Positions 47,901 to 58,499 of a stretch of 64,000 nt of DNA are shown one piece after another (position 1 is the stretch's first letter; each line of letters opens with the position of its first letter). Source of the DNA: Ligustrum vulgare (taxonomy: Eukaryota; Streptophyta; Magnoliopsida; Lamiales; Oleaceae); assembly GCA_963555705.1 (NCBI GenBank), contig OY743187.1:16692133-16756132 (forward strand). Reading direction: 5' to 3'. The position numbers and the translations under genes are program-made. The notes beneath the pieces were generated by a model. The model was not told where the DNA came from and did not search any database. It worked only from the letters and a program-made list of their open reading frames with translations.

Positions 47901-50900
47901 TCATTCTTCTCCTGAGCCTCCCTAATGAAGTGATATTTGATATTTATGTGCTTGGTTTTTCCATGAAAAACCGGATTCTTCGCAATTGCCACAGCTGACT
48001 GGTTGTCACAAAAAATTGTAGTTGCATCAGATTGATTGTGTTTCAAATCAATTAAAAATTTTCTCAGCCAGATAGCTTGGTTGGTTGCCTCAATTGCTGC
48101 TATATACTCTGCCTCTGCTGTAGATTGAGCCACAATTTTTTGCTTGATTGAATTCCAACAAATAAGACTTGATCCAGCATAAAAGGCGTAACCAGAGGTA
48201 CTCTTCATGTCATCCAAAGAACCAGCCCAATCACCGTCGGTGAAACCAGTTAGCACCAGATTTTTCGACTTCCTGAAACTGATTCCAAAGTCCTCTGTCC
48301 CTTTGATATATCTCAGCACTCTTTTGGCAGCTTGAAAGTGAATTTGACTTGGCTCTTGTCTAAATCTTGACAATAGGTTTACAGCAAACATTACATCTGG
48401 TCTTGTAGTTGTAATATACAATAAACAGCCAATCAAACTTCTAAACAACTTCCCATCAATTTTGATTGCACCATCATCCTTCATCAGCTTTGAATTCAGA
48501 ACCAAGGGAGTGTTGACAGGTTTGCAATTTTCCATATGGAACTTCTTCAACACTTCCTTGACATATCTCTTTTGGCAGACAAAAATCCTAGCATCAATTT
48601 GATCAACTTCCATTCCAAGAAAGAAATTCATTTCACCTAAATCAGTCATTTCAAAAACTTTCATCAGTTCATTCTTCAACTCCATGATCAAGATTTTACT
48701 GCTTCCAGTGATTAAAAGATCATCAACATAAAGAGATATGATGAGCAAGTCCTCATCCACTGATTTAACATACAAGGTTTGCTCATTTACACTCTTCTTG
48801 AATCCCAGAGTGCATAGATGATTATCTATCTTGTTGTACCAGCTTCTTGGTGCCTGCTTCAAGCCATATAAAGCTTTCCTTAGCAAGCAAACTTTATCTT
48901 CTTGCCCTTTTTTTTTAAAGCCTTCAAGTTGCTCAATATAAATCTCTTCATTCAAGTCTCCATTGAGAAAGGCTGATTTTACATCCAATTGATGTATCTT
49001 CCAGTTTGATTGAGCAGCCAATGCAAATAAAACTCTTATAGTTTCGAGTCTGGCCACAGGTGCAAATGTATCAGTGAAATCAACCCCAAATTGCTGAGAA
49101 TAACCTTTAACCACCAGCCTGGCCTTGTGCTTATTGATTGAACCATCAACATTCAGTTTTATTCTAAATACCCATTTAACTCCAATGATATTCTTGTTTT
49201 TTGGTCTATCAACCAGTAGCCAAGTGTTTTTCTTTTCAATTGCAGTTATTTCAACTTTCATAGCTTCTATCCATTCCTTAGAATGAGCAGCATCTTCATA
49301 GCCTACTGGTTCCAGAATCGCAGAGTTACATGTTGCATAAATATCCTGAAGTGATCTAGTTTTTTGCACTTCATCATCATAATCTGATTCAACCTCATTT
49401 TCATTTTCTCTTTGATCATTACCAGCATCTTCATACTCATCATTACCAGCATCTTCATTTGGTGTGATCAATCTTGGAATTTCAGATATTTTCACAGCAT
49501 TTGAATCCCAATACCAAGGTGATTTTTCATCAAACTTAACATCTCTACTGGACACAACCTTGTTGGTTTTGGGGTTAAGTAACCTGTAACCCTTGGCATT
49601 ATCACAATATCCAACAAAAATTCCAACCTCTGCCTTTTGACTTAATTTATCTCTTTTTGCTTCAGGTATGTGCATGTAGCATACAGTTCCAAACACTTTC
49701 AAATGGGAAATGTTTGGTTTAGCTCCATACCAGGCCTCATAAGGAGTTAATTTGTCCAATGCTTTAGTGGGCAGTCTATTTAGAAGATAAATTGATGTGT
49801 TCATAGCCTCAACCCACAATTTTTTAGGAATGTTCTTCTCCAACAACAGACATCTTGCCATCTCCATTGATGTTCTATTTTTCCTTTCACATACCCCATT
49901 TTGTTGAGGAGAATAAGGAATGGTAAGCTGATGTTTAATGCCCAAATTTTCACAAAAATTATTGAACTGATTGCTGGTGTATTCGGTGCCATCATCACTC
50001 CTAATGGCCTTAATTTTACAATTACTTTCATTCTCAATGCACCTCCTAAACTTCTGAAAGATTGCAGACACTTATGATTTTGATTTGAGGAAGTAGACCC
50101 AACACATTCTAGTTAGATCATCAATAAATAGGATGAAGTATCTACTACAATTTATGGATGATGTTCTCATCGGCCCACAAACATCTGAATGGACAAGTTG
50201 AAGTTTGGATAGAGCTCTCTTAGATTGATTTTTAGGAAAAGGAAGTCTAGTCTGTTTTCCTTTTTGACAAATTTCACACACACAAGAAGCTTCACATATA
50301 TTTGGCATGTTTTCAACTAGCTCAAACTCATTCAAAGACTTAAGCGAGGAATAGTTAGCATGGCCAAACCGTTTATGCCAAATTTCTGATTCATTTTTTG
50401 TGCTGGTAGTGGCCTGCAGATTAATGTTTTCCCATTTCAAAGGAAAGCTTCTATTTTTCATTTCCACAGTCATCAACTCCAGATTACTTTGATCCAAAAT
50501 TTTACAACTACTATCCTTAAATACTAAGGTATAGTTCTTCTCAATTAACTGACCAACACTTATCAGATTTTGATCAATGTTTGGCAAATATAGAACATCA
50601 GATATGAATTTCATACCAGATGGAGTCTGAATTGAGACCTTTCCAATGCCCTTCACAGCCACATGCTCTCCATTTCCAACCTTTACTTTTGATCTGTAGC
50701 CTTTATCTAACTCCACGAAGATATTAGCATCTGATGACATGTGAGGAGTGCAGCCACTGTTAAGCAACCATGTTGGATTCTTACTGCTGATTGACTGATT
50801 TTGAGCTGAGAAAAGATGTTCCTCACATTGAGCTTCAGCAACCTTGGCCTGCTGAACCTCCTTCTTCTCCTTTTGATTTTTACAGACCTTTTCAACATGC

Positions 50901-53900
50901 CCAAATTGCTTACATAACCTGCATTGAACCAAGGCCTATACCAACACCATTTAGGCGAATGACCTTTCTTTTTGCAATGTGGGCATGCAGGATACTTTGA
51001 ATCCTTTCCAGTTCCTTTCACCTCAGTTTCTCTCTTCCAGTTTTGTGTCTTTCTTTCGCCAAAACTTGTCTGAGATGTGTGCTTTCCTTCAGCAAATAGA
51101 GCACCTTCTACTTGCTCTTCTTTCCTGAACATTCTTCTTTGTTCAGTGGCATGAAGAGGAGATACTTGCCAAATCCTTTGAATCTTCAAGAGAGGAAATC
51201 TTGGATTCAAATTTCTCAGGCAGGCTGATCAATACCTTTTCCACTACTCTCTTTTCTGGTAAGTCTTCTCCCAGCAGCCTGATTTGATTCACAACTTTCA
51301 TAAGTCTATCAGCATAATCTCTTACAACCTCTGTTTTCTTCATTTTCAGCATTTCAAGCTCCCTTCTCAGGTTGTGCAATTGAATCTGTTTAGTTCTTTC
51401 AATTCCCTGAAATTCCTCCTTAAGTTTATCCCAAGCTTCTTTTCCTGTTTCAAAAGTCATTATCCTTGTGAATATAGCATCTGAAATGGAGGACTGAATG
51501 CAGGAAAGAGCCTTGAACTTCTTGGCAACATCTTCATTGTGTTGCTTGATTTGAGCAACCGTGGGGTTAGCTCTCAATGGTTCAGGTTCTGCTCCAGTTT
51601 CGGTCGTTTCCCAGAGATCATAAGCTTTAAGATAGGCCTTCATCTTTGTAGCCCAAAAATCGTAATTTTCTCCATTGAAAACTGGTGGCAAAGGTGCTGT
51701 GAAGCTGCTAGAGGCCATCTCTTTTTTCACTCCTTTTTTTGTTGCAGAAGTTGTCTTGCTGGTTTATTTCTTTTTGGCTTTTTCGATCCTTCTAAGATCT
51801 CTTACAGCTCTGATACCACTGATGATAATATTTTTGAAACAAGGAGGAGGAAGACAATATTCATTCATATAGAAAAAGTTGGTACAAAGCCCTTACATAT
51901 AGCCATACATTTGAAACAAAAGAAAGTGATTTCTTGTCACATCTCCTACCAACTACCATACCTTACAGCTGGAAAATCACAGCAACTTGTAGTACAAACT
52001 GAACTAGTTTAATAAACTAAGATAACAACCAAAATAAACTTAGCTAAATGTCAACAAAAGTGTCACAGACACTTTAACAGAGTACCAGAATTTGCTAGAG
52101 AGTGGAATACCTGCAGAAGCAGAGGGCATTGATCTAGGTGAGGGTCAACACAAGGCAATTGAAGATGCAAAGATGAAAGATCTGAAGGTGAAAAACTAAT
52201 TATTCCAGGTCATAGACAGAACCATCATGGAGACGATTCTCAACAAAGAAATAGCAAAGAGCATATGGGATTCAATGAGGCAGAGGTACCGGGGCTTTAC
52301 AAAGGTGAAGCGAGCTCAATAGCACCTCAAAGGAGTTTGAAGTGCTCCAAATGAAAGAAAGAGAGATAGTTGATGAATATTTTGCTAGGACTCTCACCAT
52401 TGCAAACAAGATGAAGGCTTACAGTGAAAAGATGGAGGAGCTTGTGATCGATGGGAAGATCCTGAGATTGATGACTACCAAGTTTGATTATGTGGTGTGT
52501 TCGGTTGAAGAATCCAATAACTGAGCACAATTGATATCGATGAACTGAAGAGCAGCTTTCTTATTCATGAGCAAAGAATGCATGTCCATGGAGGAGATGA
52601 GCAGGCTTTAAAGGTTACATATGAGGACAGAGCTGGTGCAAGCAGAAGAGGTAGAGAAGGCTTTAGAGGCAGAGGAAGAGGAAGGGGCAGAAAGCAGTTC
52701 ATCAAAGCACTGGTGGAGATGCCACAAATTAGGGAACTTTCAATATGAATGCCCTGATTGGAAGAAAAGTGCACATTATGCAAAGCTCGATGAAAGAAAG
52801 GAGATGTTTTTTATGGAACATATAGATCTTAACAACACCAAGAGGGAGGATGTTTGGTTTCTTGATACTAGCTGTAGCAACCATATGAGTGGCAACAAGC
52901 AATGGTTTACTAATTTCTTCATATTATAGTATTATACCCATTACATTAGTGGTAAATATTTTTCAGTGTATTTAATAACATTTATACATTAAGAGCCTAT
53001 TTGGTCCCATGTAAAATTTTCAAAATTTTGAGGAATTTTGAAGTTTTGGGTGAATGTAAGGTTGAAAAGTGATTGGACCCATAGAAATATATGATTGACA
53101 ATGAATGTAAAGAAAATTTTAAAAATTTTGTATAGTACCAAACATGCTTTAATAGAGGTGGCAAATAGGTCGAGCCATTCGTTAGCTCGGCTTGTATAAA
53201 TACGAGCCATGAGAAGCTCAGCTCGTCATTTTGACAAGCCAATCACCGACTCGTGGAAACTCGAATCGGCCCACGAGTTCACGGCTCGCTGCTTGGCCCT
53301 TGAATGAAAAGAAAAATTAGTTTGTATTGAACCAAAATTCCTTTTCTTTGAATTTGTTGTAGTGCATTACATTACTGAACCTAAGGCTGGGCAAAAATTG
53401 AACCAAATCGATCGAAGCAACTCAAACCAATCGGTTTGGATTGATTTTTTCAGGTGGTTGGATTGGTTTGCGGGTTAGGAAATATAAATTTGTCTCGGAT
53501 TGGTTTGGGTTTTGAGTTTCAGTTAAAAACCCGAATTAACCCAAGCCAACTCAAAACATTACTTTTGAAAAAAAAAATTAAAAAATGCAATGCAAGACAA
53601 CCAGATCTGTCTATACCCTTGTCAAATTATATTGGCTTTTGCTAGTATTTAACTATTTAACTATGGGATCAATTACATAGGCACGTAGTGATTATGTTGA
53701 AAATTTTAATTGTGATTTGATTGAGATCGTATATTATTATTATTATTAGGTTAATCATAGGACACAGTAACGTAATATTGATCATGTCTTCTTCCCAACA
53801 GTTTGACCTTGTCTTGGGGAGTCTTTCCTAAACATGAGTCTGAGCTCAAAAAGGAAATAGAAAACGAAATGATATGACTATAATTCAAAGTCAATCAAGG

Positions 53901-54992
53901 AAAAAGGTGATTAAATTGATCGAGAATGAAGAAGTGTTCAATCTATCATAAATGAATCACATGAAAATGAATAAGACAACGTTCAACGTAAAAATTTAAA
54001 TCAAGGGGGTTGTTTTTCTTTGAATTTGGAGGTTCCTAGAAATTGAAAAAATGAAAATGGAGATTTTTTTTCCCTGTTAAGTTAACAAGTTGTTCATAAT
54101 ATATTTATAGATTTTTCGTGCATATTACAAATTTGGGAGCCTAATTTACGAGGTTCGCCTATGGCCCGAAAATTATAGGACCGACATCCATGATATATAT
54201 TGAATGCAAGAGAAGTGTCAATCATGAACGTCAAAATTAAAATCAATGAAAATGTAACCATCAACGTAAAATGACGGTATAAATAAAATCAAAAGTGATA
54301 GCATATAACGCTCCCACAAGAAGAAACATGAAATAAATCAGCCAAATACATTGTACATCATAACATTTCCCACGAAAAAACTTCATTCAAATTGCTAAAC
54401 TTGAATACCTACTTTGATAATCAGATCCTTGCACACAAAGCATACAAGTTCTTATATGCATGCGTGATTTGAACAAAATATTTTGCCCCTGTTTGGTGTA
54501 GATTAAAATCAAATTTTTAATAGATTTTGATAAAAGTTGTTGAGGTGTGTAGTTGAAAAGTCGTGGGTCCATTAAATATGTAATTAAAATTAATTGTTAA
54601 CTTTGACTTGATATTATAATCAATCAAATTTTAATAAGAACCAAATATGAGCTATATACAGCAAGAGAAAACATGCTAAACAGAGAGATAAAACAAATAA
54701 TAAAATGGAGCCGGAAGTATTCTGATACCAGATGTTGTGAAAAGCTCTCCTTCTTGTCCTCATATAAGACTTTGAAAAATCGAGTGACAATTGGTGATAA
54801 ATCTTGGTTTGCTCGATTCCTTATTGTGTAGTAATTATGACGGCGACCACGACCACGACCACGACCTCCACCACGACCTCGACTAGGATCACGTCCACGT
54901 CCACGTCCACGCCCAAGCCCAAGCCCAAGCCCAAACCTACGTCCACGTCCACGTCCTTGTCCTCGTCCACTTCCACGACCACTATCAACCAT
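44942..54992 (-). CDS. B3-domain DNA-binding protein with Arg/Gly-rich N-terminus (three coding exons)
   Basis: Coding exons are 54992-54729, 45581-45203 and 45075-44942. Introns have GT..AG ends and phases fit (0, then 1), giving 258 aa. Residues 1-51 are Gly/Arg repeats (GRGRGR, GLGLGLG, RGRGGGRG). The B3 domain runs about 66-165: PIVTRFFKVLYEDKKESFSQ at the end of exon 1, then CLPPEFAATVGNLLD, WTVMLSK, FKKGWKEFSLFHGLNTGQVL and SHFVVYIFG in exon 2. B3 proteins are plant nuclear DNA-binding factors; the short REM-like type fits best. The C-terminus is Ser/Glu-rich and ends at TAG 44942. A TGA lies in frame just upstream of the ATG. The middle intron (about 9.1 kb) contains copia G, copia F and DNA transposons; the coding exons look undamaged. 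Joining exon 1 to exon 2 is inference, supported by exact domain continuity. Confidence 0.75.
45699..45862 (+). repeat. 5' LTR of copia element G (164 bp)
   Basis: TGTTAAATCG...TATTCAACA, just before the primer-like site. Short LTRs are common for some copia lineages. No partner LTR was found. Confidence 0.65.
46283..47117. mobile_element. Nested MITE-like unit rich in AAACGCG
   Basis: The left end (GGCGTTCTGTTTGTATTTTA) and the reverse complement of the right end (CTGTTCTCTTTGCTGTTTTG) are imperfect inverted repeats. Both are followed by TTTTCGAAAA-containing sequence. Inside are a three-fold repeat (46745-46905) and several AAACGCGTTTTC motifs. Confidence 0.45.
46745..46905 (+). repeat. 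Three-fold tandem repeat with poly-A
   Basis: AGTTCCAAGTTAGGATAATTCT-like units recur at about 46752, 46808 and 46869, each followed by an A-rich run. Confidence 0.8.
47405..47513 (+). pseudogene. gag N-terminus of copia G
   Basis: ATG at 47410, then an AIDSNFV-like start, a TAG, then the LRFEGHCDHWSMLMEIFLRS block typical of plant copia gag. The frame is cut by copia F at 47514 and continues with an EYQNLLESGIP block at 52080. Confidence 0.75.
47514..47773 (-). repeat. 3' LTR of copia element F (260 bp)
   Basis: TGATGATAATA...CTTTAACA on the plus strand; pairs with 51820-52079. Confidence 0.95.
47768..50932 (-). pseudogene. pol of copia F: protease, integrase, RT, RNase H
   Basis: From about 50932 on the minus strand: second zinc knuckle CRLCKQFGHVEKVC, then a protease block with WLLNSGCTPHMSS (NSG in place of the usual DSG). 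An HKRFGHANYSSLK finger and integrase follow (LVHSDVCGPM, SDDGTEYTSNQ, YSPQQNGVCERKNRT). RT includes KWVFRIKLNVDG, QLDVKSAFLNGDL and LYVDDLLITGS; RNase H includes TDGDWAGSLDD and STAEAEYIAA. An in-frame TAA (about 50071-50069) after LKSKS splits the frame; the downstream 767-codon part is otherwise open. The changed protease residue suggests it was not fully active. Confidence 0.9.
50920..51730 (-). pseudogene. gag of copia F with two frameshifts
   Basis: Starts MKKEMASSSFTAPLPPVFNG near 51730, then a UBN2-type gag core (YDFWATKMKAYLKAYDLWE, AWDKLKEEFQGIERTKQIQL, YADRLMKVVNQIRLLGED). The frame shifts near 51160 into an HATEQRRMFRKEEQVEGALF segment with a first knuckle (CPHCKKKGHSPKWC). It shifts again near 50940, just before the second knuckle. 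Confidence 0.88.
51820..52079 (-). repeat. 5' LTR of copia element F (260 bp)
   Basis: Pairs with 47514-47773; primer site adjacent at 51807-51818. Confidence 0.95.
52080..52929 (+). pseudogene. Rest of gag and protease start of copia G
   Basis: Frame pieces EYQNLLESGIPAEAEG, DRTIMETILNKEIAKSIWDS, then a long frame-shifted stretch. An RGRGRGRGRK-type basic patch, a degraded CCHC knuckle (about 52713-52755) and VWFLDTSCSNHMSGN follow. Multiple stops are present. Sequence homology ends near 52929. Confidence 0.75.
52993..53149. mobile_element. Tourist-like MITE copy 3
   Basis: GAGCCTATTTGGTCCCATG at the left, TACCAAACATGCTT at the right, flanked by TAA on both sides (52990-52992, 53150-53152). 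Confidence 0.7.
53153..53300. mobile_element. hAT left-end fragment (GAGGTGGCAAATAGG)
   Basis: Begins TAGAGGTGGCAAATAGGTCGAGCC, nearly the same end as the elements at 61521 and 62234, and carries GAGCC, GCTCG and CACGAG motifs. The right end is missing. Confidence 0.6.
53385..53640. mobile_element. hAT-like fragment with GGTTTGGATTGG motifs
   Basis: Left end like TAAGGCTGGGCAAAAATTG, followed by repeated TTGGTTTGG and AACCCGAA motifs typical of hAT subterminal repeats. The right end is not resolved. Confidence 0.4.
53641..54483. other. Intronic noncoding DNA of the B3 gene
   Basis: No feature was recognised; AT-rich. Confidence 0.4.
54484..54653. mobile_element. MITE-like unit related to the GTTTGGT group
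   Basis: Left end TGCCCCTGTTTGGTGTAG, right end GAACCAAATATGAGCT. It shares GTTGAAAAGTCGTGGGTCC-type internal sequence with the MITEs at 44 kb. The target duplication is not clear. Confidence 0.45.
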
Positions 54993-55029
54993 CTCTTTTC
55001 TACTGATTCAAACCTAATGTAACAAGCAA

Positions 55030-55160
55030 TATACAAAGCACCGACAAGGAAAGTCAAATGATAGGGAATGAGCAATAAAATAATCAGAAATGAAGCACGA
55101 AAAACACAAGAGTTCAAAGTATTAGTATTAGTAGTAGTAAAAGTAATTAGAGATGGCAAA
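55030..55160 (-). other. Candidate end of the 5'-leader intron of the B3 gene
   Basis: Upstream of the B3 start codon the minus strand reads TTGCTTGTTACATTAG (about 55032-55017) and then GTTTGAATCAG, a plausible 3' splice site about 25 bases before the ATG at 54992. Confidence 0.35.
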
Positions 55161-55310
55161 AAATCGACTCATCTCGAACCCAACGAATACCCGACCTTAA
55201 TGGGACAAAAAAACCCGTCTTGCGGGCCGCGGAGCCTGATTGGGGGACCCAAGTGGGTCTCAGGGCGAGGTAGGTACGTAGTCCAGAGGATATATATATT
55301 AGTTGTCTAA
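55150..55310. mobile_element. hAT left-end fragment (TAGAGATGGCAAAAAATCG)
   Basis: TAGAGATGGC start followed by CCCGACC, GGGCCGCGGAGCC and GGGGGACCC motifs. Truncated on the right. Confidence 0.5.
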
Positions 55311-55690
55311 AGTACTTTGTATGTTAATTGTCCATAAGAAGTAATTTTTAGAAATTATGTTCGACAAAAATTTCGATTTTTTCTCAAGAAAATAAACAAA
55401 AAAATGCAAGACAAATAGAATTAACAAAATCAAATAATTTTAAACAAATTTTTTGATACTGGTCACTTATTTGATGAAAGCAAATATGAGCTTCAAGTTG
55501 ATAACAACGTCGATAATATTTGAGAATAAATTATAGGCTTTATTTATATAATATTTTAAATATTATAAAAAGAACTAAAAAAACGACAACGAAAATTTAA
55601 TAACAAGTATTTTTCCTCTATAACAAAGTTTGGTGCTTGTGAGAATTTAAAAATGCATAAATTTGATAATTTCGGTGGGATCTCTTCTTC

Positions 55691-55748
<58 letters not shown>

Positions 55749-56702
55749 CAATTTTGCTGTTTTGTCGTGAAGTTGATTTCGATTTCAGCGTGCACATTTG
55801 GAAATGTGTAATTACTATTAGTCTAATTTTTTCATGATAAAGTCAATATGTTTTCCCTTTCTAAAACGTGTGAGTGAAATTCTCAATTGTGACTCAAAAT
55901 AGTGTAGCGAGAATTTGGTACCTTATAAGTATTAAAAAGACAACATATTTGTTTAATATCAAAAATTTATTATATAGGTTTCAGTGGAATATGTACAGAT
56001 ATTAGAAATTTTTCTACTTCAATCTTCGCTATATACGATCATATTTCATAGAAACATATGATTTATACTTTAATTCGTGGACAAAATCATTCAATTTATT
56101 AAAAATCAAATTTGAGAGAAATAATGTCTAAAAAAGGTTCGGCAAAATATGAGGTTAGACTTTTAACCCCTTTTAAATTTATAATGAACTATATTGTGAT
56201 ATAGTAGATGTTGTATTGAATTCATTTTAATGTAAAAACATACATGAATATTAAGGATTCTTGGAATTGTAAATTTGTTAATGAAAATTAGTTATTAGGA
56301 GTTATATATAATTATGTAAATGTATTAGGTTGAAGGTTAAATGCATATGATTTTGGTTATAGAATGATGGTCGTATATTTTTTTTATTTAATTAACGACA
56401 TTGTTTACAAGTGAGAAAATAATAGAATATTAAAAATATAATTCAAAAAATATTTTATTCGTATTTCTCACAACTTCCTAAATAATGAAAATATATTAAT
56501 ATTTTAATTAAGAAGGAGAGTTTCAGTTTCATAAAAAAAATTATAACGTGACTTTTTTCACTGTTTTCTTTATGATAATGTATTAATATAATTGTATTTG
56601 TATTTAGTGAGAATAAATAATAATTTGAAATAAATCTACGAAAAATAAAAATTGAAAGTTTTATGTTTTATTTGAAAGACTTTTAGTAAAAAAAAAGTAA
56701 AG
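55311..56702. other. AT-rich noncoding DNA
   Basis: No gene was recognised. Contains a 56-base T run at 55693-55748. Confidence 0.5.
55693..55748. repeat. Poly-T tract (56 bp)
   Basis: Uninterrupted T run; its length is likely unstable and may be imprecise in assembly. Confidence 0.95.
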
Positions 56703-56710
56703 AGTTTAGA

Positions 56711-57491
56711 TAGGGATGACAAAACGAACTGCGAAAATTGAGACCCGCGGAAGCCTCGCCCCGCATAAATGGGGCAATTGGGCGGATCTGGGGCAAAAAA
56801 AACTCTGCCCCGATCTAGGCGGGGCAGGACGGTTTATCCATGCCCCGATCCACCTCGCCCCTTTCTCCATTTTTTTAAAAATGAGGTGGGCTTTGAGGTA
56901 AAATTGATGTCTCTAAAATTTTTCATTGAGTAAGTGATGTAGAGGTGGCTCAATCCATGGTAGGTCTTATGTGTTTTATTGGAATAGAACTTAAAAATCT
57001 TAAATGGATAATTCTTCTTTCATCTTCATGCTTGTTCATATATTCTGAAATTTGGATGCTACTATATTGAGAGAGCCATTTCAATTTGTCCAGAGTCATA
57101 CCAAAATTAGGACAGTTTTTGTGTGTATAGCGTAAAGCCACTTTGTTGAGAGTGAGCATTTTCAATTTGTCCAGTTGCATACCAAAATGGGGACAGTTTT
57201 TGTATGTGTGCTCGCAAAGCTCTTGATTTTGTTTTGATGCAGTAAGAATAGTTTAGTTCATGAAAAACCCAACCAGTCTCATTCTACTCCGCTTATATAA
57301 ATGGTTCATTAAATGGGGCAATTTATCCCCCCGCAATGCCCCGTGCGAGGCTGCGAGAGCCTCGCACGGCAATGCCCCAACCCACGTTTAAGCGGAGTGC
57401 GGGGCGGATTCAGGGCAAAAAAATTGAGACGGGGCAGGGCAGGGCGTGACCCACGCCGACCCGACCCCGACCCACTCAGTTACCATCTCTA
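56711..57491. mobile_element. Non-autonomous hAT element with perfect 8-bp TSD (781 bp)
   Basis: AGTTTAGA on both sides (56703-56710, 57492-57499). Ends TAGGGATGACAAAACG and, reversed, TAGAGATGGTAACTGAG. Both subterminal parts are full of GGGGC/GCCCC motifs (TGGGGCAATT, GGGGCAGGGC). A duplicated internal block (CATTTCAATTTGTCCAGAG and CATTTTCAATTTGTCCAG) is at about 57078-57175. No transposase is present. Confidence 0.88.
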
Positions 57492-57714
57492 AGTTTAGAT
57501 TGTTAATATTTTGAAATTAATGACAATATTGATAAAATGAAAGAAAAATAATATTAAAATAATTATTCGTTAATTAACATTAAGGGTAAATATGAAATTA
57601 TAAAAAAGTTGCGAGGGTAGAAACGTCAAAAAAAGTTTCTCACTTTAAATCACTTTTAGAAGTGGTATATATATATATATATAAAGGGAAAATGCAAAAA
57701 AATAAAAATATAAT

Positions 57715-57809
57715 TAAATGGGGCAATAAAAAGGGCGGCAAAGTTGACTTGCCTGGAAATTCGTCGGCCGTGGGGCAGGGGTAACTGAACCCGCCCCGTT
57801 GCCATCACT
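57715..57809. mobile_element. hAT end fragments with GGGGC motifs
   Basis: Ends CGCCCCGTTGCCATCACTA (reverse complement TAGTGATGGCAACGGGGCG), the same type of end as 56711-57491. The left part is short or lost. Confidence 0.5.
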
Positions 57810-57845
<36 letters not shown>

Positions 57846-57870
57846 AATAATAATAATAATAATAATAATA
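57810..57870. repeat. (AAC)n(AAT)n microsatellite
   Basis: About eleven AAC units, then about nine AAT units. Confidence 0.95.
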
Positions 57871-58328
57871 CAGCAGACAAATTCAAAAAAAAAAAAAATT
57901 TGAGAATTATTACCTTTTGTAGTTTTTGTAAAGAAATAAATAAATTCTGCAAAAGCCATCAAATTTTAGACACCTTCAAATTATTGCTTGCTAATAACAG
58001 ATCCAATCTGAAAGTTTATAAAATTTTAAAGGGAAAAATCCCATTTCTCTTTCAGTCATTAATTAAGGAAAATTAGAACGACTAAAATACACTTCTTTTC
58101 TATTTCCATTCCTCATAAAACACACATTCATATAACTCATGAAACATAAACATATATAAACACGAAAAACAATCCATGAATTCTTACTCTCACATGCATG
58201 GATAATTGGAAACCTCTTCAACCCTCATGTAAACACAAAAAAGATCGACGGGTTTTATGTAAAACTCAGAAAGATAAATGAAAAATAAAAGCAAAGAAAC
58301 AAATCTAAAGATAAGAGGACGAACTTAC
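57871..58328. other. Noncoding, probably intronic to the B3 gene leader
   Basis: No repeat or gene was recognised; AT-rich. Confidence 0.35.
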
Positions 58329-58425
58329 TTCGAAGATTATTGATGGAGATTGAACGGAGGAATCTCTCGTCGCTTCTATAAATCTGTGCTTGTGAATTGT
58401 GAATGTATTTAAGGAGTATAGTTGG
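58329..58425 (-). promoter_or_regulatory. Candidate promoter and 5' noncoding exon of the B3 gene
   Basis: On the minus strand a TTAAATAC TATA-like box (about 58413-58406) is followed by a CA-rich start region, a GAAGCGACGAGAG leader and a consensus donor GAA|GTAAGT at 58329/58328. The next exon-like acceptor on this strand is at about 55017, just before the B3 start codon. Purely inferred; it could belong to another or no gene. Confidence 0.35.
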
Positions 58426-58499
58426 ACAACTCTTCCTTATTATGAATTGAATGATGCTAATTATTTCAACTTTCCAATAAAAATGAGTCAATTGAGTAG

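Larger units (their letters stand above)
47514..52079 (-). mobile_element. Ty1/copia element F, nearly complete and young (4.57 kb)
   Basis: Perfect 5-bp target duplication GAGTA (47509-47513, 52080-52084). Two 260-bp LTRs (47514-47773, 51820-52079) differ by about five substitutions by eye. Minus strand: primer site TGGTATCAGAGC (51818-51807), gag, protease, integrase, RT and RNase H in copia order, then a purine tract AAGGAGGAA next to the 3' LTR. Coding lesions are few: two frameshifts in gag and one nonsense codon at about 50069. It sits inside gag of copia G and in the same transcriptional sense as the B3 gene. Confidence 0.95.
45699..52929 (+). mobile_element. Ty1/copia element G, 5' part only, in the B3 gene intron
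   Basis: Short LTR (45699-45862), primer site variant TAGTATCAGAG (45867-45877) and a gag start ATG at 45952. The rest of gag resumes after two insertions (47405-47513 and 52080 onward). The frame ends near 52929 in the protease start (WFLDTSCSNHMSGN, with DTS at the active site). RT, integrase and the 3' LTR are missing. It lies antisense to the B3 gene. Confidence 0.75.

Noticed and set aside
54804..55159. Thr/Ser/Pro-rich plus-strand frame and Val/Asp-rich minus frame opposite B3 exon 1
   Set aside because: Shadows of the Gly/Arg repeat; only the minus frame from 54992 continues into a B3 domain.
57656..57962. Poly-Leu and poly-Ile/Val frames
   Set aside because: Products of the (AAC)n(AAT)n microsatellite.
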